DNA of 64,000 bases from an uncultured Ectothiorhodospiraceae bacterium (GCA_937141935.1 CAKZQS010000040.1:124001-188000), one strand, 5' to 3'; positions 13,504-22,561 are shown, numbered from the stretch's first letter. A program made the numbers and translations. The notes: a model not told the origin generated them from the sequence alone.

Positions 13504-13871
13504 GCTTCGGTGCTGTCGACGTGCTCAACGAAGCGATCCGGTCCCTGGAGGCCGGCCCGCTGCCTGAGCGCGATCGCGAGCACGGGCCCTGGTGCCCCTT
13601 CTGCGCCGCCGCCAATGCCAAAGGCGTGCTCGATGAGCGGCATGGCACGGGCGTGCCGGTCGGCGTGATTATTGACGACCTTCTGGCCGGCAGAGGGTTG
13701 TCGGTAGAGCATGATGAGGACGCCCCGCTGGTAGCGGCGCGTAAGGCCATTCAAGCCAGCGTTTCGGATGGGACCGGCTTTTGGAGTGTCCAGGCCGACG
13801 CCCTGACGGCGCTGCGACTCGCGCGGGATAGCTTACAGACGGCCCCGCAGGAATTTGAGGTCCGGCAATGA
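13500..13871 (+). CDS. Phage protein, unknown (123 aa)
   Basis: The ATG overlaps the previous stop (ATGA). Contains WCPFCAAANAKGVLD (one CxxC) and a C-terminal helix. I see no family I recognise. Co-translated with the Tad2-like gene, so it may belong to the same cargo group. Confidence 0.6.
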   Translation: MSFGAVDVLNEAIRSLEAGPLPERDREHGPWCPFCAAANAKGVLDERHGTGVPVGVIIDDLLAGRGLSVEHDEDAPLVAARKAIQASVSDGTGFWSVQADALTALRLARDSLQTAPQEFEVRQ

Positions 13872-14281
13872 CCCGCCGCGCCCGCGTCCCACAGCACCGC
13901 GCGAAGCCAGGCCCGGGCGAGAAGTGGCACGTCGAAATCGTCAACTACGGCTGCACGATCGATGCCAGTGTGGAGATCCGCGGACGACGTTTTGGCGTGG
14001 CCATGCCGATCCACCGGAAGAAGCGACGGAGCCGTTTTCATCGGCGCCAGCAACTGCTTCGGCTGAAGCGCCATGTGCGAGTGGCGTTACGGGGACGGCG
14101 ACGACCACCTGTGAGCAGGTTGGCACAGCTGCGAAATGCTTTGGCTGCAGGACGGTTTCGGATGGTCCCCGCTCATCGCTACAGCCGTGGCGTCTGGCCG
14201 TTGAGGCCCCACCGCCGCCTGCCGCGCGTCACGCGCACGCGGCACGCGCCTCCAAGGAGCCGCCTATGGCCACGCAAGTGA
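13868..14281 (+). CDS. Small phage protein, frame probably shifted after residue 45
   Basis: Starts by ATGA overlap. Residues 1-45 (KWHVEIVNYGCTIDASVEIR, RRFGVAMP) have normal G/C-rich third positions and read like a real beta protein. After about 14,005 this frame turns into an Arg-rich string with poor codon usage. The frame one base back reads GAVFIGASNCFG then a stop at 14,064, with good codons. Two further short pieces in that same frame (14,073-14,114 and 14,115-14,204) also look protein-like. Either a base error or an old frameshift has broken one or two small genes here. The full-length translation should not be trusted. Confidence 0.4.
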   Translation: MTRRARVPQHRAKPGPGEKWHVEIVNYGCTIDASVEIRGRRFGVAMPIHRKKRRSRFHRRQQLLRLKRHVRVALRGRRRPPVSRLAQLRNALAAGRFRMVPAHRYSRGVWPLRPHRRLPRVTRTRHAPPRSRLWPRK

Positions 14282-14448
14282 ATACCCTCGCCGTTGAGCT
14301 CGTAGCCGTCCTCAATGAGCTGCCACCTGCCCGCGCCGAAAACCGCTGCCCCTGTGGCGCAAAGCACGTCGAGTACATCGAGCAGCTGCGCAAGGTGCAG
14401 CGGAATGTCGCAAGGCTGATGGCCGTGCCGAGCCGCCTGCTGCGCTGA
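14266..14448 (+). CDS. Small phage protein with CxC motif (60 aa)
   Basis: Clear ribosome-binding site AAGGAG (14,254-14,259) ahead of the ATG. A helical protein with NRCPCGAKHVEYIEQLRKVQ in the middle, i.e. CPCGxKH like the zinc motif of SecA-type tails, but too short for more. Last gene of the rightward early operon, followed 40 bases later by a terminator. Confidence 0.6.
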   Translation: MATQVNTLAVELVAVLNELPPARAENRCPCGAKHVEYIEQLRKVQRNVARLMAVPSRLLR

Positions 14449-14489
14449 GCCAGGGGATCATCACACCGCCCCTGAGCCACCAAGGCACC

Positions 14490-14515
14490 AGCCGCCCCCA
14501 GGCGGCTTTCCTTTG
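14490..14515 (+). terminator. Terminator of the rightward early operon
   Basis: AGCCGCC (14,490-14,496), loop CCCA, GGCGGCT (14,501-14,507) followed by TTCCTTT. Perfect 7-bp stem with an interrupted T tract, 42 bases after the last early stop codon. Confidence 0.8.
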
Positions 14516-14863
14516 CGCAAATCCACCCCCAGCACCCCCAATCCAGCCGCGGTGCTAACTGCGGCGCACTGGTGCGCACCTGCGAACCTGCAGCCGTCGC
14601 ATCCACATCCCCGTAAAACCCCGTAGCCATGCGGGTTTGCAGCCCAATCAGCCCCTAAAAACGCTGCGACGCGCGCTGTTAGAACTTTCACAGCGCGAAG
14701 CCCCTGTCCGCATTCCCGTGCGACGCATGCCCCGATACCGTCCGCCTCAACTGCTCGGCCAGATCCCCTCGCGAGAGAGGGAGAAGGGGGCCGGGGGGAT
14801 GAGGGAGAGAGCCGGGCCTGGCTGCCTGGCTTTCTACCGGCAGCAAGATCCTACGGAGGCAGC
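14516..14863. other. Early/late boundary without genes
   Basis: About 350 bases with no convincing coding. It holds a half operator (GCTAAC near 14,554), a strong 8-bp hairpin CGCGCTGT/ACAGCGCG (14,672-14,679 with 14,690-14,697) and a purine-rich run (about 14,772-14,815) reminiscent of a dispersed host intergenic repeat. The late promoter should lie here, but I could not pick out convincing -35/-10 boxes. Control by an anti-terminator is possible. Confidence 0.5.
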
Positions 14864-15538
14864 GTGGCAAGCAAGCGGAAAGCCCAAGAGCCTGATTGGA
14901 CAACGATCGAGCGCCAATACCGCGCCGGCATCCTGTCCGTCCGCGAAATCGCACGCCGCGACGGCAATATCTCCGAGGCCGGCATTCGTCGCCGCGTCAA
15001 GCGCGAGGGCTGGACCCCCGACCTGGAGCACGCGGCCCGCGAACGGGCGAAAGACATGCTGCGACGCAACCAGGTGCGCGATGAGCAACGCGCGGATCCG
15101 GCTGAGCAAGAGGCCGCGATCGAGGAAGCCGCCACCGAAGTCGCCACCGTCGTCCGCATTCACCGCCGGGACATCCGGCGCGGCCGGCAGATCACGAACG
15201 CGCTGTTCGAGCAGCTGGCGGAAGTGGTGGTTGACCGCGGTGGCTTCGATGACCTGATTGATCGCGAAATTACCGCCCGCCGCCAGCACGCGATCAACGC
15301 CAGCAGCAACGGCACGCTGACCGCGGCCGAGGCCCAGCGCCTGGACGCCGAGGAACGCCGGCTGCGCAAGGCGATCAGCCTGCCCGCGCATGCCACCGTG
15401 GTGCGCGACCTGTCGCAGGCGCTGCGCAACCTGATCGGCGTCGAGCGTGAGGCCTACGGCCTGAGCAAAGGCGACGACGGGGATGGCCGGGATGTGCCGC
15501 TGGTCGCCTACGACGTCGACTTCGGAATGCCGGCGTGA
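14864..15538 (+). CDS. terS: Terminase small subunit
   Basis: 224 residues. DNA-recognition part of the packaging motor. The N-terminal 50 residues contain a helix-turn-helix (DWTTIERQYRAGILSVREIA, SEAGIRRRVKREGW) of the kind that opens many phage small terminases. A long charged coiled-coil-like region (60-130) and a C-terminal helix follow. The short spacer plus overlap with the large-subunit gene settles the call. It starts the late operon. GGAGGC lies 8 bases before the ATG. Confidence 0.8.
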   Translation: MASKRKAQEPDWTTIERQYRAGILSVREIARRDGNISEAGIRRRVKREGWTPDLEHAARERAKDMLRRNQVRDEQRADPAEQEAAIEEAATEVATVVRIHRRDIRRGRQITNALFEQLAEVVVDRGGFDDLIDREITARRQHAINASSNGTLTAAEAQRLDAEERRLRKAISLPAHATVVRDLSQALRNLIGVEREAYGLSKGDDGDGRDVPLVAYDVDFGMPA

Positions 15539-17121
15539 TGGCGGCCCTTGTGCTGGGGGCGGCGGCGGCCGTCGGCGCGGCGCAGCACCAGGCGCCGCCG
15601 CCGGTGGCCGGCGCGGTGGAGTCGGCCCACACCCAGCGCATTCGCTACCGGCCGCCGCCGACGATGGTCCCGCTGCACCACAGCAAGGCGCTGGTGCGCG
15701 GGATCTTGGGCCCGGTGGGCTCGGGCAAGTCCGTGGGCTGCGTCATGGAGTGCTGGCGGGTGGCCTTCAGCCAGGCCCCGGACGCGCAGGGCGTGCGCCG
15801 CACCCGCATCGCGATCGTCCGCAACACCTATGGCGAGCTCAAGGCCACGACCATCAAGACTTGGCAGGAGTGGGTGCCCGAGGACATCTGCCCGATCGTC
15901 TACGACTCGCCCATCCGCGGGCTGCTGCGGGCGCCGCACCCGGACGGCAAGACCACGGTCGAGGCGGAAATCATGTTTGTGGCGCTGGACAAGCCCAAGG
16001 ACGTGAAGAAGCTCCTGTCGCTGGAGCTGACACTGGCCTGGATCAACGAGGCGCGCGAGGCGCCCTTCGCGGTGGTCCTGGCGCTGCGCCAGCGGGTGGG
16101 GCGCTACCCCGGCAAGTCCATTGCCCCGCTGACCCAGGCCGGGCTCATCATGGATACCAACCCGCCGGATAGCGACCATTGGTGGTATCTGCTAGCCGAG
16201 GAACGGCGCGAGCCGGGCGGCGACGAGGATGCGCCGCGGGTCAGCGAGCGTGATTGGCACTTCGTGCGGCAGCCCCCCGCGCTGCTCAAGGTCGGGAATA
16301 AGTACCTGCCGCACCCCGATGCCGAGAACGCCGAGAACCAGCCGCTGGGCTACGACTACTGGCTGCAGCAGGTCTCCGGCGCATCCGCGGAGTGGATCAA
16401 GGTCTACCTGCTGGGCCAATACGGCTTTGTGGTCGACGGCCGGCCCGTCTATCCCGAGTACCGCGACGACGTCCATGTGTCGGACGTCGAGCTCAAGCCG
16501 ATCGAGGGCCTGCCGCTGCTGCTGGGCTGGGACTTCGGGCTGACGCCGGCCTGCATCGTCGGACAGCTGACGCTGCGCGGGCAGCTGCGGATCATCGCGG
16601 AGTTCGTGAGCGAGCGCATGGGCATCGACCAGTTCAGTTCCGAGGTCGTGCGCCCGCAGCTTGCGACCCGCTTCCCGGGCTGGGATTTCGAATCGACCAT
16701 CATCGGCGCCGGCGACCCGGCCGGCGACACCCCGGCCGAGACCGACGAGGCCACCTGTTTCCAGGTGCTGCAGGCCAATGGCTTCCGCATGGTCGCCGCT
16801 CGCACGAACTCGTTTATCCCCCGCAAGGACGCGGTGGTGCACTTCCTGAGCCGGATGGACGCCGGCACGCCCAGCTTCCTCATGAGCCCGTCGTGCCGGG
16901 TGCTGCGCAAGGGCTTTCTCGGTGGCTATCACTACCGGCGCATGCAAATCACGGGGAAGCTGATCTACCGCGACGAGCCGGACAAAGACGACTTCAGCCA
17001 CCCGCAGGACGCCCTGCAGTACCTGGCCCTGTTCGCGCTGCACGGCGACTCCCGGCCGGCCGCTGAGGTCCGCAAGACCCTGCCGAACCCGCGCCGTCGG
17101 CGCAAAGGACTGCTGGGCTAG
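15538..17121 (+). CDS. terL: Terminase large subunit
   Basis: 527 residues from the ATG at 15,538 (a GTG at 15,535 is possible). ATPase and nuclease that drives DNA into the head. Walker A is GPVGSGKS (residues 58-65). The adenine/Walker B part includes LSLELTLAWINEAREAPF, with the acidic INEAR. The nuclease half has LGWDFGLTPACIVGQ with the first Asp, ISEFVSERMG-like IIAEFVSERMG and IIGAGDPAGDT, then FSHPQDALQYLALF near the end with the last acidic ligands. Size and motif order are those of P22-like podovirus terminases. Its stop overlaps the portal GTG. Confidence 0.93.
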   Translation: MAALVLGAAAAVGAAQHQAPPPVAGAVESAHTQRIRYRPPPTMVPLHHSKALVRGILGPVGSGKSVGCVMECWRVAFSQAPDAQGVRRTRIAIVRNTYGELKATTIKTWQEWVPEDICPIVYDSPIRGLLRAPHPDGKTTVEAEIMFVALDKPKDVKKLLSLELTLAWINEAREAPFAVVLALRQRVGRYPGKSIAPLTQAGLIMDTNPPDSDHWWYLLAEERREPGGDEDAPRVSERDWHFVRQPPALLKVGNKYLPHPDAENAENQPLGYDYWLQQVSGASAEWIKVYLLGQYGFVVDGRPVYPEYRDDVHVSDVELKPIEGLPLLLGWDFGLTPACIVGQLTLRGQLRIIAEFVSERMGIDQFSSEVVRPQLATRFPGWDFESTIIGAGDPAGDTPAETDEATCFQVLQANGFRMVAARTNSFIPRKDAVVHFLSRMDAGTPSFLMSPSCRVLRKGFLGGYHYRRMQITGKLIYRDEPDKDDFSHPQDALQYLALFALHGDSRPAAEVRKTLPNPRRRRKGLLG

Positions 17122-19361
17122 TGGCCATCTACCAGACGCACCCGAGCCGCGGCGAGCGCAAGGACATCGCCGAGACCGCCCTGTGCCGGCCGATGACGGT
17201 TGCCGAGTACCGCGCCAAGATCAAGCGGCGGATGCTCAGCGACAGCGCGGCCGACCGGATCCGCTGGGAGTGCAACCAGCAGCCTAACTGGCGCCGCGAC
17301 GCGCAGATGGACGAGGACTACTACGACGGCCATCAGGTGACGGCCGACGTGCTGGTGGAAATGGACGAGCGGGGGATGACGCCGGTCATCACGAACCTGA
17401 TCGGCCCCACCATCGACGTGGTCCTGGGGATGGAGACCCGCAGCCGCCGCGACTTCCTGGTGCGCCCCGAGGAAGACCCGCGCTGGGAGGAAGTCAGCCA
17501 GGCGCTGACCGAACGGCTGAAGACCACCGAGCGGCTGAGCAAGGCCGATCGTGCCTGCGCGAAGGCCTACGCCAACCTTGCCAAATCCGGCTTGGGCTGG
17601 GTCAGCGTCTTCCCCGAGACCAACCCGCACCGCTACAGGCTTGCCGTCCGCTGGGAGGACTGGCGCGAGCTGGATTACGACGCGCTGGGCAACGAAGACG
17701 ACACCAGCGACTGGCGCTACATCCGCCGGCGCAAGTTCTTCGACACCGACCGGCTGCAGGCCATGTTCCCCACCAAGGCGCGCGTCATCGCGAGCCTTGG
17801 CAGCGGGATCCGGGATGGCGGCGCCTCGTGGTCGGACACGCAGCAGCTGGTCGAGCCTGAACTGCTGCGCGGCGGCGGCCACGGGCCCTGGCGCGACTAC
17901 ACCCGACACGACCTGGAGTGGATCGACTACGACCGCGGCCGGCTGCTGCTCGAGGAAATCTGGTATCGCGTGTGGGTGATGGGCACCGTCCTGGATTTGC
18001 CCGACCTGACCAGCGTCCCCTACGACGAGCGCAACCCCGCGCACCAGCTGGTGCTCGAGCGTGGCGGCGGCGTGCTGCGCATGGCGCATTGGCCCGAAAT
18101 GCGGATGGCCTACTGGGTGGGGCCGGAGTGCATGGTCGACATGCCGAGCCCGCTGCCGCACCGCGAGTTCCCCTACATCCCGTTCTTCGGCATGCGCGAG
18201 GGCCGCACCCGCACGCCCTACGGCTTGATCCGCCGCATGCGGTCGATGCAAGACGAGATCAACGCCCGGACCACCAAGATGGTGTGGGCGCTGGGCGGGA
18301 CGCGGGTCATCACCGACGAGGACGCTGTCGTTGACCACGACGACGCGCGGCATGAGGTCGGGCGCATGGACGCCTACATCGTGCTCAACGCGAAGCGCCG
18401 CGCGACCAGCCAGTTCAAGGTGGACGACAACCTGGACGTGAGCATGCAGCAGTTCAACGTGCTGCAAGACCGCCTTCAGCGCATTCAGGACGTCGCCGGC
18501 GTGTACCAGTCGATGCTGGGCAAGAAGGAGGCCGGCGCCGACAGCGGCGTGGCCATCCAGTCGCTGATCGAGCAGGGCAACACCACCTTGGCGCCCCTGA
18601 ACGAGAACTTCGTAGCGGCCCGGGCCCGCGTCGGCGAGCTGCTGCTCGCGCATGAGGTCGCGGGCATGAGCCGGCAGCGCAATGTGCCAGTCCAGGTCCG
18701 GGGCGCCGCCGGCCGCCGGCAGATCGTGCTGAACCGCATCGAGGTGCACGAGCAGACGCAGCTCGAGGTGATCCGCAACAACGTCCAGAAGGCGCGCGTG
18801 AATGTCGTGCTGGATGACCTGCCGGCCACGTCCACCTTCCGCCAGCAGCAGTTCAACCGCATCGCCGAAATGCTCACCAGCATCGCGCGGTTCGCGCCGG
18901 AGACCGCGGTGAAGTTCCTGGACCTGCTGGTGGAGTCGGCCGACGTGCCGAACAAGACCGAGTTCCTGGACCGCATCCGCGACGTCATCGGCGTGGCCAA
19001 AGACCCCAGCACCATGACGCCCGAGGAACAGGCCGAGCACGCAGCGAAGCAGGAGGCGGCCAAAGCCCAGGCCGAACTGCAGCAGCGCGCGGCGACCGCC
19101 GAGGTGGCGGAGAAAGAGGGCAAGGCTGCCGAGGCTGCTGCGCGCGCCGAGAAGGTGGCCCGCGATGCCGAGAAGACGGCCGCCGACACCCAGCGCATCG
19201 TGGTGCAGATCCGCGACCTGCTCGAGGGAATGCAGCTGACCGGCGCGAAGACGGCCAAGTTGGAGGCCGATACCGCCGAGACCTTGCAGGACATCGAGCA
19301 CCAGGCGGTCGCCTTCGCGCAGGGCGGGCCACAAGAACAGCAGGCGGTGTACCGATGGTAG
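17121..19361 (+). CDS. Portal protein (P22-like podovirus type)
   Basis: 746 residues from a GTG overlapping the terL stop. Forms the dodecameric ring through which DNA enters and leaves. The N-terminal core (YYDGHQVTADVLVEMDERGM, PVITNLIGPTIDVVLGMETR) and the central block (PYIPFFGMREGRTRTPYGLI, RRMRSMQDEINARTTKMVW) are typical of P22-type portals, as is the later NRIAEMLTSIARFAPETAVK. The last 110 residues are a long Ala/Glu/Lys helix, matching the alpha-helical barrel of such portals that reaches into the head. The long C-terminal helix is consistent with pressure sensing in headful packaging, an inference. Confidence 0.9.
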   Translation: MAIYQTHPSRGERKDIAETALCRPMTVAEYRAKIKRRMLSDSAADRIRWECNQQPNWRRDAQMDEDYYDGHQVTADVLVEMDERGMTPVITNLIGPTIDVVLGMETRSRRDFLVRPEEDPRWEEVSQALTERLKTTERLSKADRACAKAYANLAKSGLGWVSVFPETNPHRYRLAVRWEDWRELDYDALGNEDDTSDWRYIRRRKFFDTDRLQAMFPTKARVIASLGSGIRDGGASWSDTQQLVEPELLRGGGHGPWRDYTRHDLEWIDYDRGRLLLEEIWYRVWVMGTVLDLPDLTSVPYDERNPAHQLVLERGGGVLRMAHWPEMRMAYWVGPECMVDMPSPLPHREFPYIPFFGMREGRTRTPYGLIRRMRSMQDEINARTTKMVWALGGTRVITDEDAVVDHDDARHEVGRMDAYIVLNAKRRATSQFKVDDNLDVSMQQFNVLQDRLQRIQDVAGVYQSMLGKKEAGADSGVAIQSLIEQGNTTLAPLNENFVAARARVGELLLAHEVAGMSRQRNVPVQVRGAAGRRQIVLNRIEVHEQTQLEVIRNNVQKARVNVVLDDLPATSTFRQQQFNRIAEMLTSIARFAPETAVKFLDLLVESADVPNKTEFLDRIRDVIGVAKDPSTMTPEEQAEHAAKQEAAKAQAELQQRAATAEVAEKEGKAAEAAARAEKVARDAEKTAADTQRIVVQIRDLLEGMQLTGAKTAKLEADTAETLQDIEHQAVAFAQGGPQEQQAVYRW

Positions 19362-19603
19362 GCCGCCACCCCGTTGTCTCCTACGCACCCGGTTGGCTGG
19401 CGCCGACCCCATACCCGGTTCTCTCCAGCGCCAGCCTTCCCGCCGTTCACTCCGACGAGGCCCGCAGCCGCAATCTCCGGGCCGGGTGCGATTTCTTCCG
19501 TTGGCCGACGAAAGGCCGGGCCGCTGCGACCCCTTCGCAGCAATCCGCTCCTGCGAGTCGTAGAGCAGGCGTGTTTATCCAACACGGAGCCACAACCCCA
19601 TGA
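19355..19603 (+). CDS. Doubtful frame between portal and scaffold (82 aa)
   Basis: An open frame exactly bridges the 238-base gap: its ATG overlaps the portal stop and its TGA overlaps the scaffold ATG. That double coupling suggests translation, but third positions are only modestly G/C-rich and the product is Pro/Ser/Arg-rich without motif. The gap also holds a 7-bp hairpin GCTGCGA/TCGCAGC (19,523-19,541). The gap may simply be a leader of the scaffold gene. Confidence 0.25.
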   Translation: MVGRHPVVSYAPGWLAPTPYPVLSSASLPAVHSDEARSRNLRAGCDFFRWPTKGRAAATPSQQSAPASRRAGVFIQHGATTP

Positions 19604-20796
19604 CCGACGACACCAAAGACCTTCGCGAACTCGAGGACAGCATCGCTGCTGCCCTGGACTCTGGCGATGAGGCGAATCTCGAGGCGGCGCTGAGCAAGGC
19701 GCAGGGCATCGAGACCGCTTCGGCCCCGGAGACCTCATCCAACGAGAACAGCGAAGGCAACGACGCTGACGACACCGCCACGCCCGGCGACGACGACACC
19801 GCAGCCACCGGCGATGAGCCGGCTGGTGCTCAGGGCTCGCAACCTGAGAAGGGCAACGACACGGCGGCTGCTGCGCAAGACCCAGCCAAGGACGGCGAGG
19901 GCAAAGGGGCCTCCACCGGCGGCGACGCCGAGGAAGAACCTGCGCCGATCGCCGACAAGAGTGGTCGGGGCACCATCCCCTACCAGGTGCTCAAGGACAC
20001 CCGCGAGCAGCTGGGCATGGCCAAGGCCCAAATCGCCAAGCTCAGCGAGCAGCTGCAAAGCCGCCCGCAGGAGCAGGGCGGTGACGGCGATGGCGGGCAG
20101 CAGGGCGGTACGACGGATCGCGAGAAGGCCGCGGCCAGTGCCATGCAGGAGGCGCTGTCCTCCGGCGATGACCTGTCCGAGGAAGACCTCGAGGATCTGC
20201 CCGTGCCGATGCAGCAGCTCTACAAGCGCACTCAGGCGCTTGAGAAGCGGCTGAACCAGATTGGCAGCGTCACTGATGAAGTCGTGGAGGACCGGCAGAA
20301 GTCGGCCCAGCAGCTCGCCCAGGAGGCCATCGACCAGGTTCCCGACCTGGCGACGTGGCAGGCCAAGGGCGGCGTGCTGTGGGCGGCGGCCCGGGAACAG
20401 GATCGGCAGCTGCAGGCGGACCCCGAGTGGGGCTCCAAGCCGGCCGTTGAGCGATTCGCCGAGGTCGCCCGCCGCGTGCGGGCGGACGTTGGCTTGCCCG
20501 AGTCGAAGCCGGACCCTGAGCCCACCCCGAAAGGGGAGGCGGCCCAGCAAGGGGAGCGTGGCAAACATGCGGACGGTGGGGCGGCCAGCGGCCGGGCTGA
20601 TGCGAGTGCGTCGGCCCGCGCCGCTGAGCCGCCGGGCTTCCAGCCCCCGCCGTCCATGTCGCAGATGCCCGGTGGCGGCTCGCCCGACCTGGACAAGTTC
20701 GACTCCATTGAACGCGCATCGCCCTCGGCCCTGGCCGAGCGCATGGCGGACATGAGTGACGACCAGATCTACCGACTGCTGGCGGAGTTTGCGTAA
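19600..20796 (+). CDS. Scaffolding protein
   Basis: 398 residues, acidic and highly helical. It has a disordered Asp/Gly/Ala/Thr N-terminal third, the anchor KSGRGTIPYQVLKDTREQLG (a sequence typical of P22/N4-type head assembly proteins), a coiled coil (AKAQIAKLSEQLQSR and QLYKRTQALEKRLNQIGSVT), and a C-terminal Pro/Gly linker ending in RMADMSDDQIYRLLAEF, a short helix that would contact the coat protein. Placed between portal and coat genes, as expected. Scaffold proteins assemble the procapsid and leave before packaging. GGAG lies 11 bases before the ATG. Confidence 0.85.
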   Translation: MTDDTKDLRELEDSIAAALDSGDEANLEAALSKAQGIETASAPETSSNENSEGNDADDTATPGDDDTAATGDEPAGAQGSQPEKGNDTAAAAQDPAKDGEGKGASTGGDAEEEPAPIADKSGRGTIPYQVLKDTREQLGMAKAQIAKLSEQLQSRPQEQGGDGDGGQQGGTTDREKAAASAMQEALSSGDDLSEEDLEDLPVPMQQLYKRTQALEKRLNQIGSVTDEVVEDRQKSAQQLAQEAIDQVPDLATWQAKGGVLWAAAREQDRQLQADPEWGSKPAVERFAEVARRVRADVGLPESKPDPEPTPKGEAAQQGERGKHADGGAASGRADASASARAAEPPGFQPPPSMSQMPGGGSPDLDKFDSIERASPSALAERMADMSDDQIYRLLAEFA

Positions 20797-20821
20797 CCCT
20801 CTCGCATAGGACAGCAAAGCC

Positions 20822-22048
20822 ATGTCTCAGACCAATATCCCCGTCGGCGATCCGAAGGCCGTAAAGGCTTTCTCCGTCGCGCTGTTCACGAAGATGGCGC
20901 GTGCGTCCACCTTCAAGAACAAGATGACCGGCCCGGCCCCGAAGGATTCGGACGCCGCGCGCCGCCTTAAGCAAACCACCACGGCGGCCGGCATGCCGAT
21001 TGTGGAAATCCGCGACCTGTCCAAGGGTGCTGGCGACCAGGCCAGCTACGACATCGTGGACATCCTCACCGGCCTGCCGACGATGGGCGACCGGCGGGTG
21101 AGCGGCCGCATGATGGGCCTGTCGTTCGGGACTCAGCAGATCCGCATCGACCAGATGCGGGCCGGCGTCGACCCGGGCGGCCGGATGACCCGCAAGCGCA
21201 CGCTGCACGACGTTCGCAAGCTCTCCATGGCCAACCTGGAGGGCTACAACGCCACGCTGCTGGACAACCTGACGCTGGTGCACATGGCCGGCGCCCGGGG
21301 CACGCAGACGGGCCGGGACTGGTCCAGTGTGCCGCTCGAGTCGCACCCGGAGTTCGATGAGATCGTCGTCAACCCGGTCCTGCCCCCGACGCCCAACCGG
21401 CGCTTCGTTGTCGGCGAGGGCTTCGGCGGCACGGTGGGCAACATCGACAACACCGACAAGCTGACGCTGACGGTGCTGGACCAGCTGCGCACCGAAATCG
21501 ACGAGTCCGAGTACCCGTTGCAGGGGATCAGCCTGGAAGGTGACGACAGCGACAGCGATGACCCGCTGTATGTGCTGCGCCTGTCGCCCACGGGCTACCA
21601 GCAGCTGCGGGACACCAGCACCGACAAGGACTGGAACACGCTCATCACGGCGGCGATTCAGCGTGCCTCGATGAGCAAGCACCCGCTGTTCAAGAACGGC
21701 GACCTGCTGTGGCGGAACATCCTCATCAAGAAGTCCCGCCGCAGCATCCAGTTCTCGGCCGGCTCCACCGTGCGCGAGTACAACGCCGCGGCCACCAGTA
21801 TCAGCGACGTCACGGCCCCGGAGAACCTGGGTCGCGCGGTGCTGCTGGGGGCCCAGGCGCTGGCCTGCGCGCACGGCTCCGACGAGGAAAACGGCTACCA
21901 CCTCAACTGGCACGAGGAAAAGACGGACCACGGCGCGCGCGTGGAGGTCTCCACCAGCATGATCGTCGGCATGCAAAAGCTGCAGTTCAAGCTGGACGGC
22001 GTGAAGACGGATCACGGCTGCGTGACCGTCGATTTCTTCGCCGGCTGA
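20822..22048 (+). CDS. Major capsid protein (N4-gp56 / DUF4043 family)
   Basis: 408 residues. The N-terminal block KAFSVALFTKMARASTFKNK followed by GPAPKDSDAARRLKQTT and PIVEIRDLSKGAGDQASYDI, then MGDRRVSGRMMGLSFGTQQI and RIDQMRAGVDPGGRMTRKRT, is the hallmark of the N4-gp56/DUF4043 HK97-fold coat proteins. Later blocks include VHMAGARGTQTG and LVVGEGFGG-like FVVGEGFGGTVGN. Full length and close in size to the family (about 400 residues). This should be the most abundant late protein. An RBS (AGGACAG) is 9 bases before the ATG, and a strong hairpin follows the gene. Confidence 0.92.
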   Translation: MSQTNIPVGDPKAVKAFSVALFTKMARASTFKNKMTGPAPKDSDAARRLKQTTTAAGMPIVEIRDLSKGAGDQASYDIVDILTGLPTMGDRRVSGRMMGLSFGTQQIRIDQMRAGVDPGGRMTRKRTLHDVRKLSMANLEGYNATLLDNLTLVHMAGARGTQTGRDWSSVPLESHPEFDEIVVNPVLPPTPNRRFVVGEGFGGTVGNIDNTDKLTLTVLDQLRTEIDESEYPLQGISLEGDDSDSDDPLYVLRLSPTGYQQLRDTSTDKDWNTLITAAIQRASMSKHPLFKNGDLLWRNILIKKSRRSIQFSAGSTVREYNAAATSISDVTAPENLGRAVLLGAQALACAHGSDEENGYHLNWHEEKTDHGARVEVSTSMIVGMQKLQFKLDGVKTDHGCVTVDFFAG

Positions 22049-22066
22049 ACCTCATCCAACGGATAA

Positions 22067-22088
22067 GGCGGGGGCAGCGGCCCCCGCC
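22067..22088 (+). terminator. Strong hairpin after the capsid gene
   Basis: Perfect 9-bp stem GGCGGGGGC / GCCCCCGCC with loop AGCG. No T-run follows, so it more likely stabilises the capsid message or causes partial termination than acts as a complete terminator. Such hairpins behind coat genes raise coat protein dosage in many phages. Confidence 0.6.
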
Positions 22089-22126
22089 GACTCCACACCT
22101 CACACCATTCCCACGAGGAAAATGCA

Positions 22127-22561
22127 ATGTCCACGATCGACGTGACGAACGAGGTGCAGGTTCAGACCGGCACCTTTGCGAACCGCTGGTACGTCCACGC
22201 CCAGCACCGCCCCAAGGCGAACCTGGCGGACGGCGACCGCATCCTTCTGGCCAAGCTCGACGCCGGCACCAAGCTGCTGGACGCCCAGGCCTTCATTGAG
22301 GACGCGCTGGCGAGCCTGACGTTCTCGCTGGGCTTCGACTACATCAACGGCGAGGCCGGCGATGACGAGGCCTACTTCTTCAACGCTGCCGATGTGGCGG
22401 CCGGCGGCCGCTTCCGGGCGGACCAGAACAAGCCGCCGCTGATCCTGCAGTACGACGCCTACCTGGTCGCCACGCTGGCCGGCGCCGCGTTCCCCACCAC
22501 AAACAAGCTCGATGTCGTCGGCGATTACGACTACCTCGGGCCGGTCACGCAGCCGAGCTGA
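22127..22561 (+). CDS. Small head-region structural protein (144 aa)
   Basis: Unrecognised. A beta-rich protein without Cys, with RWYVHAQHRPKANLADGD, LRFSLGFDY-like LTFSLGFDYINGEAG and LQYDAYLVATLAG. Its place directly after the coat gene, with its own ribosome-binding site (GAGGAAAATGC), is where capsid decoration or head-completion proteins are encoded. A decoration protein is a fair guess only. Confidence 0.6.
   Translation: MSTIDVTNEVQVQTGTFANRWYVHAQHRPKANLADGDRILLAKLDAGTKLLDAQAFIEDALASLTFSLGFDYINGEAGDDEAYFFNAADVAAGGRFRADQNKPPLILQYDAYLVATLAGAAFPTTNKLDVVGDYDYLGPVTQPS

Noticed and set aside
14553-14559. GCTAAC half-site in the early/late gap as an operator
   Set aside because: The left half of the palindrome is missing, so it is probably chance.
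14772-14815. Purine run as part of a CRISPR or REP array
   Set aside because: Single copy with no spaced repeats; at most a host-like intergenic repeat.
17118-19412. 764-codon minus-strand frame over the portal gene
   Set aside because: Shadow of the portal frame caused by the high GC content.
20270-22015. 581-codon minus-strand frame over scaffold and capsid
   Set aside because: Shadow; the plus-strand capsid motifs are clear.
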